NCBI GenBank assembly: GCA_040220455.1
Contig: JAVJUS010000145.1
Span: forward strand, 1 to 46,263
Source of the DNA: JAVJUS01 sp040220455
GTDB lineage: Bacteria > Pseudomonadota > Alphaproteobacteria > DSM-16000 > Inquilinaceae
Direction: 5' to 3'
DNA: 46,263 nucleotides
The position numbers were made by a program, and so were the translations under genes. A model generated the notes under the pieces. That model was not told the DNA's origin. It ran no database searches and saw only the letters and a list, made by a program, of their open reading frames with translations. How positions within the stretch are numbered: the first letter of the stretch is position 1; the number at the start of each line of letters is the position of its first letter. This document shows positions 32,391 to 41,030 of this stretch, in pieces.

Positions 32391-32942
32391 TCAGCCCCAC
32401 AGGGCCGTGTGGCCCACGCCCATGACCGGACCGCGCGGCGCCGCGTCCGGCACCGGCTCGATCGGGCCGCCGGCCAGGACATGGCCGCGGATCGCCACCC
32501 GGATCCACCACCGCGCGTAGTTGGCAAAGCCGATGCCCTCGTCGATGTCGAAGCGGTTCATCGCGCGGACGAGCCCGGCATTGCCGGCGCCGATCAGATC
32601 CTGGCGGTCGTGGCCGCAGGCCTCGAACTCCGCGGCGACGGCCACCACCAGCGGCATGTGGTCGTTCAGGATCCGGGACGCGGCCGTCACGTCCGTATGG
32701 CTGTGCCACCGCTCGAACAGGTCGCGCAGCTGGGGCGGGTCCGCCGGCCCGGCGAGATCGTGGGCGGGTATCCGCTGGCCCCGGCGCTCGGGGCCCTGTC
32801 GGTCGATCGGATGGGACACCGTCGGATCTCCGGCTCGGTCGCGGCGGAGCGTATGAAGCGTCGCCGTCTGCATGAGAGGGATTATTCGGTCCGATCGCCG
32901 GAATTGGGAATACGGGGTATTGCGTATCAGGGGGGCGACCAC
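32391..32942 (-). CDS. Sigma-factor region-2-only protein (RpoH-like)
   Basis: Residues about 85-157 look like sigma region 2: NDHMPLVVAVAAEF, DLIGAGNAGLVRAMNRFD, then NYARWWIRVAIRGHVL. By hand alignment 21 of 42 residues match the RpoH of this window over the second and third segments. The protein then ends: after residue 157 a Pro/Gly-rich tail of about 26 residues and a stop follow, with no region 3 or 4, and I find none in other frames downstream. The N-terminal 70 residues are charged and have no match. Start uncertain: GTG at 32942 or ATG at 32873, neither with a clear ribosome binding site. It may be a DNA-melting/core-binding modulator, or a decaying sigma gene. Confidence 0.62.
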   Translation of the reverse strand: MVAPLIRNTPYSQFRRSDRIIPLMQTATLHTLRRDRAGDPTVSHPIDRQGPERRGQRIPAHDLAGPADPPQLRDLFERWHSHTDVTAASRILNDHMPLVVAVAAEFEACGHDRQDLIGAGNAGLVRAMNRFDIDEGIGFANYARWWIRVAIRGHVLAGGPIEPVPDAAPRGPVMGVGHTALWG

Positions 32943-33056
32943 GGCCGACGCGTGGCGCCCCCTTTGCCCGCGACCGCCGCTGGGCTAGCATCACCGCGCT
33001 CCCGAAGATCCGATCCGACGATCAGAGCCGCTTGCTGCGACAGAGAGTCCCGGTCC

Positions 33057-33773
33057 ATGGCGTCCTCCGCCCTATCTCGGCCAATGCCGACCATCCATGT
33101 CCTGGTCCGCAACGGCTCGCGCCTCGCGCACAAGGTGGCCATCGTGGGGGAGGCCGGCTACGCGGCCCACGCCCATGCGACGATCGACGCGCTGTTCGCC
33201 GCGCTCGAGCGGCGGGCGGGCCCGGTCTGCGTTGTGGCCGACGTGGAAGACCCGCTCGACGAAGGCCTGGCGATCCTGTCCGGCGTACAGGAGTTCGGCA
33301 TCGCCATTCCGGTGATCCTGATGGACGGCGACACCTCGATCTCCACCGTCGCCCGGGTCTTCAAGGCCGGCGCCATCGACTACCTGGTCCGGCCGGTCCC
33401 GGCCCAGACGCTGATCGAGGCGGTGGAGGAGGCGGCCGACCTCGCCCTCGCGATCCAGGAGAGCGACGCCCTTCCGGCCGCCATGCCGGCGCGCCTCGCG
33501 AGCCTGACGCCCAAGGAGCGCGAGGTCATGGACCTGCTGATCGAGGGCCGGTCGAGCAAGGAGATCAGCCGGGAACTCGGCATCTCCCACCGCACGGTCG
33601 AGATCCATCGCGGGCGGGTCATGGTCAAGATGCACGCCCGCAACGCGGCGCATCTGGTCCGCGTCATGATGGGCGGCGGCGGCAGGCCCGTCGGCGGCTT
33701 CGCAGACACCGACACCCGTGGCCTCGAAGCCCGTGGCAAGGGCGGCGGAGACGGCGAGGAAGCCGTCGACTGA
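33057..33773 (+). CDS. FixJ/NarL-type regulator with degenerate receiver domain, 238 aa
   Basis: Residues 13-125 are a receiver fold aligned to FixJ, and residues 147-205 a LuxR-type helix-turn-helix (LTPKEREVMDLLIEGRSSKEI then RTVEIHRGRVMVKM). In the receiver the acidic pair of FixJ (DDD) is VRN at 17-19, the conserved Thr is Asp90 and the conserved Lys is Arg112; the phospho-acceptor Asp62 in VADVEDP remains. Phosphorylation by Mg2+-dependent transfer is therefore doubtful, so it may be regulated by other means or be constitutive. The C-terminal 30 residues are Gly-rich and disordered. The start is the ATG at 33057; a later ATG at 33084 is possible. It is divergent from the sigma-like gene. 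Confidence 0.85.
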   Translation: MASSALSRPMPTIHVLVRNGSRLAHKVAIVGEAGYAAHAHATIDALFAALERRAGPVCVVADVEDPLDEGLAILSGVQEFGIAIPVILMDGDTSISTVARVFKAGAIDYLVRPVPAQTLIEAVEEAADLALAIQESDALPAAMPARLASLTPKEREVMDLLIEGRSSKEISRELGISHRTVEIHRGRVMVKMHARNAAHLVRVMMGGGGRPVGGFADTDTRGLEARGKGGGDGEEAVD

Positions 33774-33914
33774 CGCCTCGGAGCCGCTGATCGCCATCCG
33801 TTCCGACCGATTGGGGGGCGGTAGCCGACGCCCCTTCGGCGTGTTAGGGGTTCGTCCGGTGATTGCCCCGCGGCTCTGCCCGCTTCCCCCCCCGGACCGA
33901 GGATTTCGCGACGC

Positions 33915-35936
33915 TTGGCCGACGATCTCGCCCCTGCCCGAACCGACCCGATCCGGATCGTGGAGACCGTGCGCATCCCGATGCCGGACGGCTGCACGCT
34001 CGCCGCAAAGCTCTGGCTGCCGGCCGACGCCGAGGCGCGGCCCGTGCCCGCGATCCTGGAGTACATTCCCTATCGCCGGCGCGACAACAAGGCGGTGCGC
34101 GACCACCAGCTCCACGGCTTCTTTGCCGCCCACGGCTATGCCGGCGTGCGGGTCGACCTGCGCGGGTCGGGCGATTCCGAGGGCGTGCTGACCGACGAGT
34201 ATCTGGAGCGGGAGATGGACGACGGCCGGGCGGTGCTCGCCTGGATCGCCGCCCAGCCGTGGTGCTCGGGCAAGGTGGGGCTGTTCGGCCTGTCCTGGGG
34301 CGGATTCAACGCGCTCCAGCTCGCAGCCCTGGCCCCGCCCGAGGTCGGCGCGGTGATCACGGTGTGCAGCTCCGACGACCGATACGCCGACGACGTCCAC
34401 TACATGGGTGGCTGCCTGCTGACGGATAACCTGTCCTGGGCGGGCAACATGTTCGCCTTCAACTCCTGCCCCCCGGACCCGGCCGTGGTCGGCGCGCGCT
34501 GGAAGGAGATGTGGCTGGAGCGCCTGGAGGGCAGCGGCCTCTGGCTCGACACCTGGCTGCGCCACCAGCGCCGCGACGCCTACTGGCAGCACGGCTCGGT
34601 GTGCGAGGACTATGGCGCCATCGAGGTCCCGGTGATGGCCGTCAGCGGCTGGCGCGACGGCTATACCAACCCGGTCTTCCGGCTGATGGAGAATCTCGAC
34701 GTGCCGCGCCGAGCCATCGTCGGTCCCTGGGGTCACAAGTATCCCCACATGGGCGGGCCCGGCCCGGCGATCGACTTCCTGAGCGAGTGCGTGGCCTGGT
34801 GGGATCGCTGGCTCAAGGGCGAAGACAACGGCGTCGAGCGAGAACCGATGCTGCGCGCCTGGATGATGGAGCCGTCCTCGCCGCTCAACGCCAACAGCCC
34901 CGGCCGCTGGGTGGCGGAGGAGACCTGGCCGTCGCCGAGCGTGGCCGAGCGCCGGCTGGCGCTCGACCGCCTCGGCCTCGTCGCGGAGGCCGAGGCCGGC
35001 GAGGACACCGCCGTGCGTATCCAGAGCCCGCTGTCGGTCGGCCTGTTCGCGGGCAAGTGGTGCTCCTACGCCGAGGAGACGGACCTGCCCTGGGACCAGC
35101 GCCAGGAGGATGGCGGCGCGATCCTGTTCGATTCCGAGCCGCTGGACGAGGATCTGGAGATCCTGGGCGCCCCCCGGGTCGAGCTGGAGATCGACGCCGA
35201 CCGGCCGATCGCCCAGGTCGCCGTGCGCCTGTGCGACGTGGCGCCGACCGATCGGGCCGCGCGGGTCAGCTTCGGCATCCTCAACCTGGCGCACCGCGAC
35301 AGCCACGAGGCGCCGGAGCCGCTGGAGCCCGGCCGGCGCTACCGGGTCGTGGTGACCATGAACCATATCGCCCAGCGCTTCTCGCGCGGGCACCGCATCC
35401 GGGTGGCGATCTCCAGCTCCTACTGGCCGCTCGCCTGGCCGTCGCCCGAGCCGGCGCGGCTGACGGTGCACACCGGCGCCTCTCGGCTCGTCCTGCCCGA
35501 GCGCCCGCCGCGGGCGGAGGACGCGTCCTTGCGCCCGTTCGGCCCGCCGCGCGCGGCCGATCCGCCGCCGACCACGCTGCTCGCGCCGCCGGTGCGCGAC
35601 TGGACGGTCAAGCAGAGCCTCGGCTCCAACCGGGTGGCGCTGGAGGTGGTCAACGACGATCCGCGCTACCGGCTCGACGAGCACGGCCTCGAGATCGGGC
35701 GCGAAACGCGGGAGACCTACTCCTACTACAACAACGACTACGCCTCCCTGCGCGGCTTCGTCGAACAGCGCCGGACCTTCCGGCGCGGCGACTGGGATGT
35801 CCAGACGGTGACGCGGACGGTGCTGACCTCGACGCCGGAGGCGTTCCTGATCCGCGCGACCCTCGACGCCTACGAAGGCGACGCCCGCGTCTTCAGTCGA
35901 AGCTGGGACGAGGCCGTGCCGCGCGACCTGATCTGA
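33915..35936 (+). CDS. CocE/NonD-family alpha/beta hydrolase, 673 aa
   Basis: An alpha/beta hydrolase of the X-Pro dipeptidyl peptidase (S15)/cocaine esterase family. The nucleophile is Ser127 in GLSWGGFNA, the acid Asp248 in WRDGYTNP, and the base His274 in GPWGHKYPH. The C-terminal jelly-roll-like domain typical of CocE starts near residue 360. Family members cut acyl or peptidyl esters and amides. The start is a TTG at 33915, behind a GAGG at a rather long distance; no closer ATG exists. The length is above that of CocE (about 575). The ATP-grasp gene follows 82 bp later, so they may be one transcript. Confidence 0.88.
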   Translation: MADDLAPARTDPIRIVETVRIPMPDGCTLAAKLWLPADAEARPVPAILEYIPYRRRDNKAVRDHQLHGFFAAHGYAGVRVDLRGSGDSEGVLTDEYLEREMDDGRAVLAWIAAQPWCSGKVGLFGLSWGGFNALQLAALAPPEVGAVITVCSSDDRYADDVHYMGGCLLTDNLSWAGNMFAFNSCPPDPAVVGARWKEMWLERLEGSGLWLDTWLRHQRRDAYWQHGSVCEDYGAIEVPVMAVSGWRDGYTNPVFRLMENLDVPRRAIVGPWGHKYPHMGGPGPAIDFLSECVAWWDRWLKGEDNGVEREPMLRAWMMEPSSPLNANSPGRWVAEETWPSPSVAERRLALDRLGLVAEAEAGEDTAVRIQSPLSVGLFAGKWCSYAEETDLPWDQRQEDGGAILFDSEPLDEDLEILGAPRVELEIDADRPIAQVAVRLCDVAPTDRAARVSFGILNLAHRDSHEAPEPLEPGRRYRVVVTMNHIAQRFSRGHRIRVAISSSYWPLAWPSPEPARLTVHTGASRLVLPERPPRAEDASLRPFGPPRAADPPPTTLLAPPVRDWTVKQSLGSNRVALEVVNDDPRYRLDEHGLEIGRETRETYSYYNNDYASLRGFVEQRRTFRRGDWDVQTVTRTVLTSTPEAFLIRATLDAYEGDARVFSRSWDEAVPRDLI

Positions 35937-36018
35937 GCGTCCGCCGCCGCGCGGCCTCCCGACCGACCTTCTCTTTCCCGGATACGCCCCGCAGACGAGG
36001 GCCCCTCGGAGACCCGTC

Positions 36019-37329
36019 ATGACGAAAAAGAAGCTCTTCTTCGTCGGCCTCGACGCCTTCAACCGCGAGACGCTCGCCGGCCTGCCCCAGGCGGCCGAAT
36101 GCGAGTTCCACGCGGCGCTCGAGTTCGCGGAAATGCGCGACGACCCCGACGCCGACATCATGGCCCTGATCGACCTGGCCGCCGAGCGCATGGCGGCGGT
36201 CCCCGGCGGGCCCGACGGGGTGACGAGCTTCTTCGATTTTCCCGGCACGATCATCGCCGCCGTCCTGGCCGAGCGCTTCGGCCTGCCGGGACCGAGCCTG
36301 GAGAGCCTGCTCAAGTGCGAGCACAAGTACTGGAGCCGGCTCGAGCAGCAAAAGGCGGTGCCGGACAACATCCCGGCCTTCCGCGCCTTCGACCCGGCCG
36401 ATCCCGAGGCCTGGACCAAGGTCGGGCTGATCCCGCCGTTCTGGGTCAAGCCGGTGAAGTCGTTCCGCTCCTATCTCGCCTACGCGATCCAGGACGAGCG
36501 GCAGTTCCACGACATCGCCGAGTACTGCAAGGACCGGGTGCGCGCCATCACCGACCCGTTCCGCGAGGTCATGCGCCGGTTCGAGATGCCGCCGGAGCTC
36601 ACCGAGATGCCGGAGACCTTCATCGCGGAATCCTCGATGGGCGGCGCCCAGTGCACGCTCGAGGGCTATGTCCGCGAGGGGCGGGTGGTGATCTACGGCG
36701 TGGTCGACAGCGTGCGCGAGGCCGACAGCTCCTCCTTCGCGCGCTACGAATACCCCTCGGTCCTGCCGCTGGAGATCCAGCACCGGATGATGGACGTGGC
36801 GCGCGGGGCGGTGTCCCGGTTCGGCTACGACAATGGGCCGTTCAACGCGGAGTTCTTCTACGACCAGACGAGCGACGCGGTCTGGCTGCTGGAGATCAAT
36901 CCGCGCGCCTCGCAGAGCCACGCGGACCTGTTCCAGAAGGTCCACGGCGTCTCCCACCTCTCCATCGTGGTCGACCTGGCGCTGGGGCGGAAGCCGAAGA
37001 CGCTGGAGCGGCGGGGCCAGTGGAACGTGGCGGCCCATTTCTTTCTGCGGGCCTTCGAGCCCGGCCGGGTCGTGCGCGTGCCCACACGAAACGCGCTCGA
37101 CCGGCTGATCCAGCGCCAGCCCACCACCCGCATCCGCATCGAGGTCGACAAGGGCGCCGATCTGGCCAAGCTGCCCAACCAGGACAGCTACAGCTACGAG
37201 CTCGCGAACATCTATATCGGTGGGCGCGACCGGCTCGACGTGCTCGACAAGTACGACCAGGCGTTGACCGCCCTGCAATTCGAGATCGAGCGCGATCCGT
37301 TGACCGGACCGGCGCATTCGGGCGGCTGA
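36019..37329 (+). CDS. ATP-grasp domain protein, 436 aa
   Basis: ATP-grasp ligase fold. The nucleotide-binding part starts at about 90 (LESLLKCEHKYWSRLEQQ), with PFWVKPVKS giving the lysine, and the metal-binding end is NAEFFYDQTSDAVWLLEINPRASQSH, where the Glu and the Asn of EINPR bind Mg. The N-terminal pre-ATP domain contains SFFDFPGTIIAAVLAERFGLPGPS. A last domain of about 80 residues follows. This is the carboxylate-amine/thiol ligase type (L-amino-acid ligase or D-Ala-D-Ala-like), but the substrate is not visible. It is downstream of the CocE/NonD hydrolase. The start MTKKKLFFVG at 36019 is preceded by only a weak purine-rich stretch. Confidence 0.85.
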   Translation: MTKKKLFFVGLDAFNRETLAGLPQAAECEFHAALEFAEMRDDPDADIMALIDLAAERMAAVPGGPDGVTSFFDFPGTIIAAVLAERFGLPGPSLESLLKCEHKYWSRLEQQKAVPDNIPAFRAFDPADPEAWTKVGLIPPFWVKPVKSFRSYLAYAIQDERQFHDIAEYCKDRVRAITDPFREVMRRFEMPPELTEMPETFIAESSMGGAQCTLEGYVREGRVVIYGVVDSVREADSSSFARYEYPSVLPLEIQHRMMDVARGAVSRFGYDNGPFNAEFFYDQTSDAVWLLEINPRASQSHADLFQKVHGVSHLSIVVDLALGRKPKTLERRGQWNVAAHFFLRAFEPGRVVRVPTRNALDRLIQRQPTTRIRIEVDKGADLAKLPNQDSYSYELANIYIGGRDRLDVLDKYDQALTALQFEIERDPLTGPAHSGG

Positions 37330-37435
37330 GGCCGGCCGGCGCGGCCCTCTCGCCCAACGGTCCTTTGACGGGCCGGTGGCGGGGCGCCACACTCGTGCGC
37401 GCTGCGGGACCGCATCGTGCATGGGGGAAGATGCG

Positions 37436-37609
37436 ATGTCCGGAACGCGCCTGTACTTGCTCATTGCCGTCGTCGTCATCGTCGTCCTGATCATCATCGG
37501 CTGGAGTGCCGGATGGTTCGGCGGCGCAGGCGGCGGGGGCACCGCCGGCGGGGATGCCGCCACGGAAGCACCCGCCGACGGCGGCGCCGACACCACGACG
37601 ACCGAGTAG
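37436..37609 (+). CDS. Small single-pass membrane protein, 57 aa
   Basis: A 57-residue protein. The start is set at the ATG at 37436 behind GGGGGAAGATGCG. Residues 5-25 form one very hydrophobic helix (LYLLIAVVVIVVLIIIGWSA), followed by a low-complexity tail rich in Gly, Ala, Asp and Thr (TEAPADGGADTTTTE). The N-terminus is short, with an Arg before the helix, so the tail is likely periplasmic. This type of small protein is common in alphaproteobacteria, with no known function. It is followed at once by a strong hairpin. Confidence 0.75.
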   Translation: MSGTRLYLLIAVVVIVVLIIIGWSAGWFGGAGGGGTAGGDAATEAPADGGADTTTTE

Positions 37610-37613
37610 GGCC

Positions 37614-37648
37614 GCGCCCCCGGCATCCTTGTCCGATGCCGGGGGCGC
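37614..37648 (+). terminator. Strong hairpin after the 57-aa gene
   Basis: GCGCCCCCGGCATC pairs perfectly with GATGCCGGGGGCGC around a 7-nt loop, 4 bp past the stop. A terminator for the upstream genes is the likely role, without a T tract. The rest of the spacer to 37871 shows no gene. Confidence 0.7.
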
Positions 37649-37871
37649 TCCCCACCGCGGCCGGTGCGTGGCGAGGCCGACGCGGCACGGACGGCGTACC
37701 CCGATCGGGAAGTGCCGCGGCCCCGCGAAGGCCCGGCGTGTGCCTGCATGCGCCGTGGACCGTCGGTTCCGGCGGGCGCTAGAGGAGCAGTGAGACGGCG
37801 TTCATCCGGGCTTCGCGCCCGCGTGTGCCGCCGGCCGACACCGCGCCCACCCGACACCGCCGGACCCGCCG

Positions 37872-39443
37872 ATGATAGAGACGCTCGCCGCCCTCCCAGA
37901 CACCGCCCGGCTGGAGGCGGATATCTGCATCGTCGGCGGCGGCGCGGCCGGCATCGCGCTCGCCCACGAGCTGCGCGGCGCGGGGCTGACGATCCTGCTG
38001 GCGGAAAGCGGCGGCGAGACGGACAGCGGCGAGGCGCGCAGCTTCAACATCGTCGAGGAGGCGGGCCATCCGTTCCCCGGCGCCGTCGAGGGCCGCGCGC
38101 GGCGCCTGGGCGGCGCGACGACCCTGTGGGCCGGGCAGAGCCTGCCGCTCGATCCCATCGACTTCGACTCCCGGCCCTGGGTGCCGCACAGCGGCTGGCC
38201 GATCGGCCATGACACCCTGGCGCCCTATTGGGCCCGGGCGGAGCGCTTCCTGAAGCTCGCCGGCATGCGCTACGACGAGGCTGCCTGGCGCCATCTGGGC
38301 GCCGAGCCGCCGGCCTTCGACCCCGAGGCGCTGCGCCCCCAGGTGTCCCGGCTGTCGCGCAATCGGAACTTCGCCAGGCTCTATCGCGACGATCTGGCCC
38401 GCGCCGCGGATGTCCGCGTGCTGCTGGACGCCACCACGGTCGCCATCGTGCCGCCGGCCGGCGATCGCGGGCGCTACCGGATCCGCCTGAGGACGCGGGC
38501 CGGGCGCGACGCCACGGCGGAGGCCGGGACCGTGGTCGTGTGCTGCGGCGGGCTCGACACGCCGCGCCTGCTCCTCGCCTCGACCGAGGGCGCGCCGGCC
38601 GGCCTCGGCAACGAGCGCGACCTGGTCGGCCGCTTCCTGATGGACCACCCGACCGCCTACTGCGCGGAGGTCCTCGATCCCGATTTCGACCGCCTGGTGC
38701 ACCATTTCAGGCCTTTCTACAGGCGCGAGGGGCGGCTGTTCCCGAAGATCGCGCTGGCCGAGGCGGTGCAGCGCCGGGTCGGTGTGCTCAACGCGACCTC
38801 GGAGCTCGTCTTCACCGCGCCGGCGGACGCGGCCTTCGCGACGGCGAAGGCGTTCTACGGTTCGCTCAAGGGCGGCGACCCGGTCGCCGCGGCGCTGCGG
38901 GCGATGAAGGTCGCCGGCCGTCTCGACGAGGTCGCGCGTTTCGCCTGGACGCGCGCGGTGAAGCGTCGCCTGCCGGCCGCCAAGGGCTCGCGCATCCAGG
39001 TCTGGGCCCATATCGAGCAGGAGCCCGATCCGGAGAGCCGTGTCACCCTGTCGGCCGAGCGCGATGCGCTGGGCATGCCGCGCGCCCGGCTCGACTGGCG
39101 CCTCGGCGAGCTCGACCGGCGCACCTTCCGGGTCTTCGCCGAGACGGTCGGCGCAGAATTCGCCCGCCTCGGCCTGGGCCGGGTGGCGCCGGCGCCCTGG
39201 CTCGACGACGAGGCCGGCTGGCGCGACGCGGTCCAGGACTTCTACCACCACATCGGCACGGCCCGCATGGCCGACGATCCGAGCCGGGGCGTCGTGGACG
39301 CCGACCTTCAGGTCCACGGCCATCCCGGCCTCCACGTCGCCTCCAGCGCGGTCTTCCCGACCGGCGGCGCGTCGAACCCGACCCTGACCATCCTCGCCCT
39401 GACACTGCGCCTCGCCGACCGGATCAAGGCCCGGGCGGGGTGA
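37872..39443 (+). CDS. GMC-family FAD-dependent oxidoreductase (second of two)
   Basis: A 523-residue GMC oxidoreductase. The FAD motif is VGGGAAGIALA near residue 20, and the active site is His459/His460 in YHHIGTARM with Asn502 in SNPTLTILA. It is similar over the whole length to the one at 5646-7310 (for example WVPHSGWPI against WVPGSGWPI and the shared GGxSNPTLT), so the two are paralogues. It has no C-terminal tail. The start ATG at 37872 has only a weak ribosome binding site. No partner such as a small subunit or cytochrome is near. Substrate unknown. Confidence 0.87.
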   Translation: MIETLAALPDTARLEADICIVGGGAAGIALAHELRGAGLTILLAESGGETDSGEARSFNIVEEAGHPFPGAVEGRARRLGGATTLWAGQSLPLDPIDFDSRPWVPHSGWPIGHDTLAPYWARAERFLKLAGMRYDEAAWRHLGAEPPAFDPEALRPQVSRLSRNRNFARLYRDDLARAADVRVLLDATTVAIVPPAGDRGRYRIRLRTRAGRDATAEAGTVVVCCGGLDTPRLLLASTEGAPAGLGNERDLVGRFLMDHPTAYCAEVLDPDFDRLVHHFRPFYRREGRLFPKIALAEAVQRRVGVLNATSELVFTAPADAAFATAKAFYGSLKGGDPVAAALRAMKVAGRLDEVARFAWTRAVKRRLPAAKGSRIQVWAHIEQEPDPESRVTLSAERDALGMPRARLDWRLGELDRRTFRVFAETVGAEFARLGLGRVAPAPWLDDEAGWRDAVQDFYHHIGTARMADDPSRGVVDADLQVHGHPGLHVASSAVFPTGGASNPTLTILALTLRLADRIKARAG

Positions 39444-39461
39444 GCGGCCGCGGCCCGGCCG

Positions 39462-41030
39462 CTATCCGAACAGCAGGCCCGGCAGCCAGGTGCCGATGGT
39501 CGGGACGGCGTAGACCAGCGCGATGCCGATCAGGTTCAGAATCACGAAGGGGATGATGCCGCGATAGATGTCGATCGTGCGCACCTCCTTGGGCGCCGCG
39601 CCGCGCAGGTAGAACAGCGAGAAGCCGAAGGGCGGCGTCATGAAGGAGGTCTGCAGGTTGATCGCGATCATGACGGCGAGCCAGATCGGATCCATCCCCA
39701 TGATCAGCAGCACCGGCACGACGATCGGCAGCACGATCACCGAGATCTCGACGAAATCGAGGAAGAAGCCCATCACGAAGACGAGGGCCATGACGAAGGC
39801 GAGCGCGCCCAGCTGCCCGCCGGGCATCCCGGTCAGGAACTCCTCGACCCGCACGTCGCCGCCGAGCCCGCGGAAGACGAGCGAGAACAGGCTCGCCCCG
39901 ATCAGCATGGCGAAGATCATCGCCGTGACCGTCATGGTCGATGTGACGACGGGCTTGAGCACGCCGGCGCGCCCGGCGCGCAGGAAGGCGACCGCGATGC
40001 CCCAGGCGAGCACGACCGTCAGCGCGATCGCCACCCAGATCGCCGCCTGATCGACGGGCGTGATCTCCTGCCGGGCGATGCGCAGATCGAACAGGCGGGA
40101 CAGCGCGAGCAGTCCGATCACGGCGGCGACCGCCGCCCGGATCGGCCAGCGCGAGGCATCGGGCGCCAGTCGCGGCGCGGCCAGCATCAGGGCGCCGATC
40201 GCCCCGACCGAGGCGGCCTCGGTCGGCGTCGCCACGCCGCCGAGGATCGAGCCGAGCACGGCGACGATGAGGACCACCGGCGGGACCAGGACGCTCAGGA
40301 CGCGCCACGGGTCGACCCGCCCGGCGCTCTCGGCCATCGGCGGGGCCATGCGCGGGCGCAGGGCCGAGAGGATCAGGATCCAGGCGACATAGAGACCGAC
40401 CATCATCAGCCCCGGCACCAGGGCGGCGGCGAAGACCTGGCCCACGCTGATGGTCTCGACCGAGAACTTGCCCTGGGCGAACTGGGCCTGCTGGTAGCCC
40501 GAGGACATGACCTCGGCCAGGATGATCAGCATGGTCGAGGGTGGGATGATCTGGCCGAGCGTGCCGGCCGAGGTGACCGCGCCGGCCGCCAGGCGCCGGT
40601 CGTAGCCGTTGCGCAGCATCGTCGGCAGGGCGATCAGCGCCATGGTCACCACGGTCGCGCCGACGATGCCGGTCGAGGCGGCGAGCAGCATGCCGACGAG
40701 CGTCACCGAGACGGCGAGCCCGCCGCGCACCGCGCCGAACAGCCGCGCCATCTCCTCCAGCAGTTCCTCGGCGATGCGCGAGCGCTCCAGGATGACGCCC
40801 ATCATGACGAAGAGCGGGATCGCCAGCAGGACCTCGTTCGTCATGATCGAGTAGACGCGCTGCGACAGCGCGCGCAGCAGGCCGAGGTCGAAATGCCCCG
40901 TCGCCGTGCCCAGCAGGGCGAACAGGACGCCCAGGCCCGCGAGCGTGAAGACGACCGGGTAGCCGGCCAGGATCGCCGCGCACAGCGCGACGAACAGGAT
41001 CAGGTCCAGGGAGTCGACGATCAGGCTCAC
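39462..41030 (-). CDS. dctM: TRAP transporter, large permease subunit DctM
   Basis: A 522-residue membrane protein of the DctM family. The N-terminal LAIPLFVMMGVILERSRIAEELLE and the central STGIVGATVVTMALIALPTM and GTLGQIIPPSTMLIILAE are the well-known family motifs. The C-terminal part FMTPPFGFSLFYLRGAAP is also conserved. It is longer than the usual 430 residues because of an insertion of about 90 residues in the middle (around 295-385). It starts with GTG at 41030, in a GTGA overlap with dctQ. It is the last gene of the TRAP part of the operon. Confidence 0.95.
   Translation of the reverse strand: MSLIVDSLDLILFVALCAAILAGYPVVFTLAGLGVLFALLGTATGHFDLGLLRALSQRVYSIMTNEVLLAIPLFVMMGVILERSRIAEELLEEMARLFGAVRGGLAVSVTLVGMLLAASTGIVGATVVTMALIALPTMLRNGYDRRLAAGAVTSAGTLGQIIPPSTMLIILAEVMSSGYQQAQFAQGKFSVETISVGQVFAAALVPGLMMVGLYVAWILILSALRPRMAPPMAESAGRVDPWRVLSVLVPPVVLIVAVLGSILGGVATPTEAASVGAIGALMLAAPRLAPDASRWPIRAAVAAVIGLLALSRLFDLRIARQEITPVDQAAIWVAIALTVVLAWGIAVAFLRAGRAGVLKPVVTSTMTVTAMIFAMLIGASLFSLVFRGLGGDVRVEEFLTGMPGGQLGALAFVMALVFVMGFFLDFVEISVIVLPIVVPVLLIMGMDPIWLAVMIAINLQTSFMTPPFGFSLFYLRGAAPKEVRTIDIYRGIIPFVILNLIGIALVYAVPTIGTWLPGLLFG

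Noticed and set aside
33072..36449. Minus-strand open frame of about 1,125 codons
   Set aside because: Antisense to the regulator, the CocE hydrolase and the ATP-grasp gene; no motif or start signal, and the composition is typical of shadow frames.
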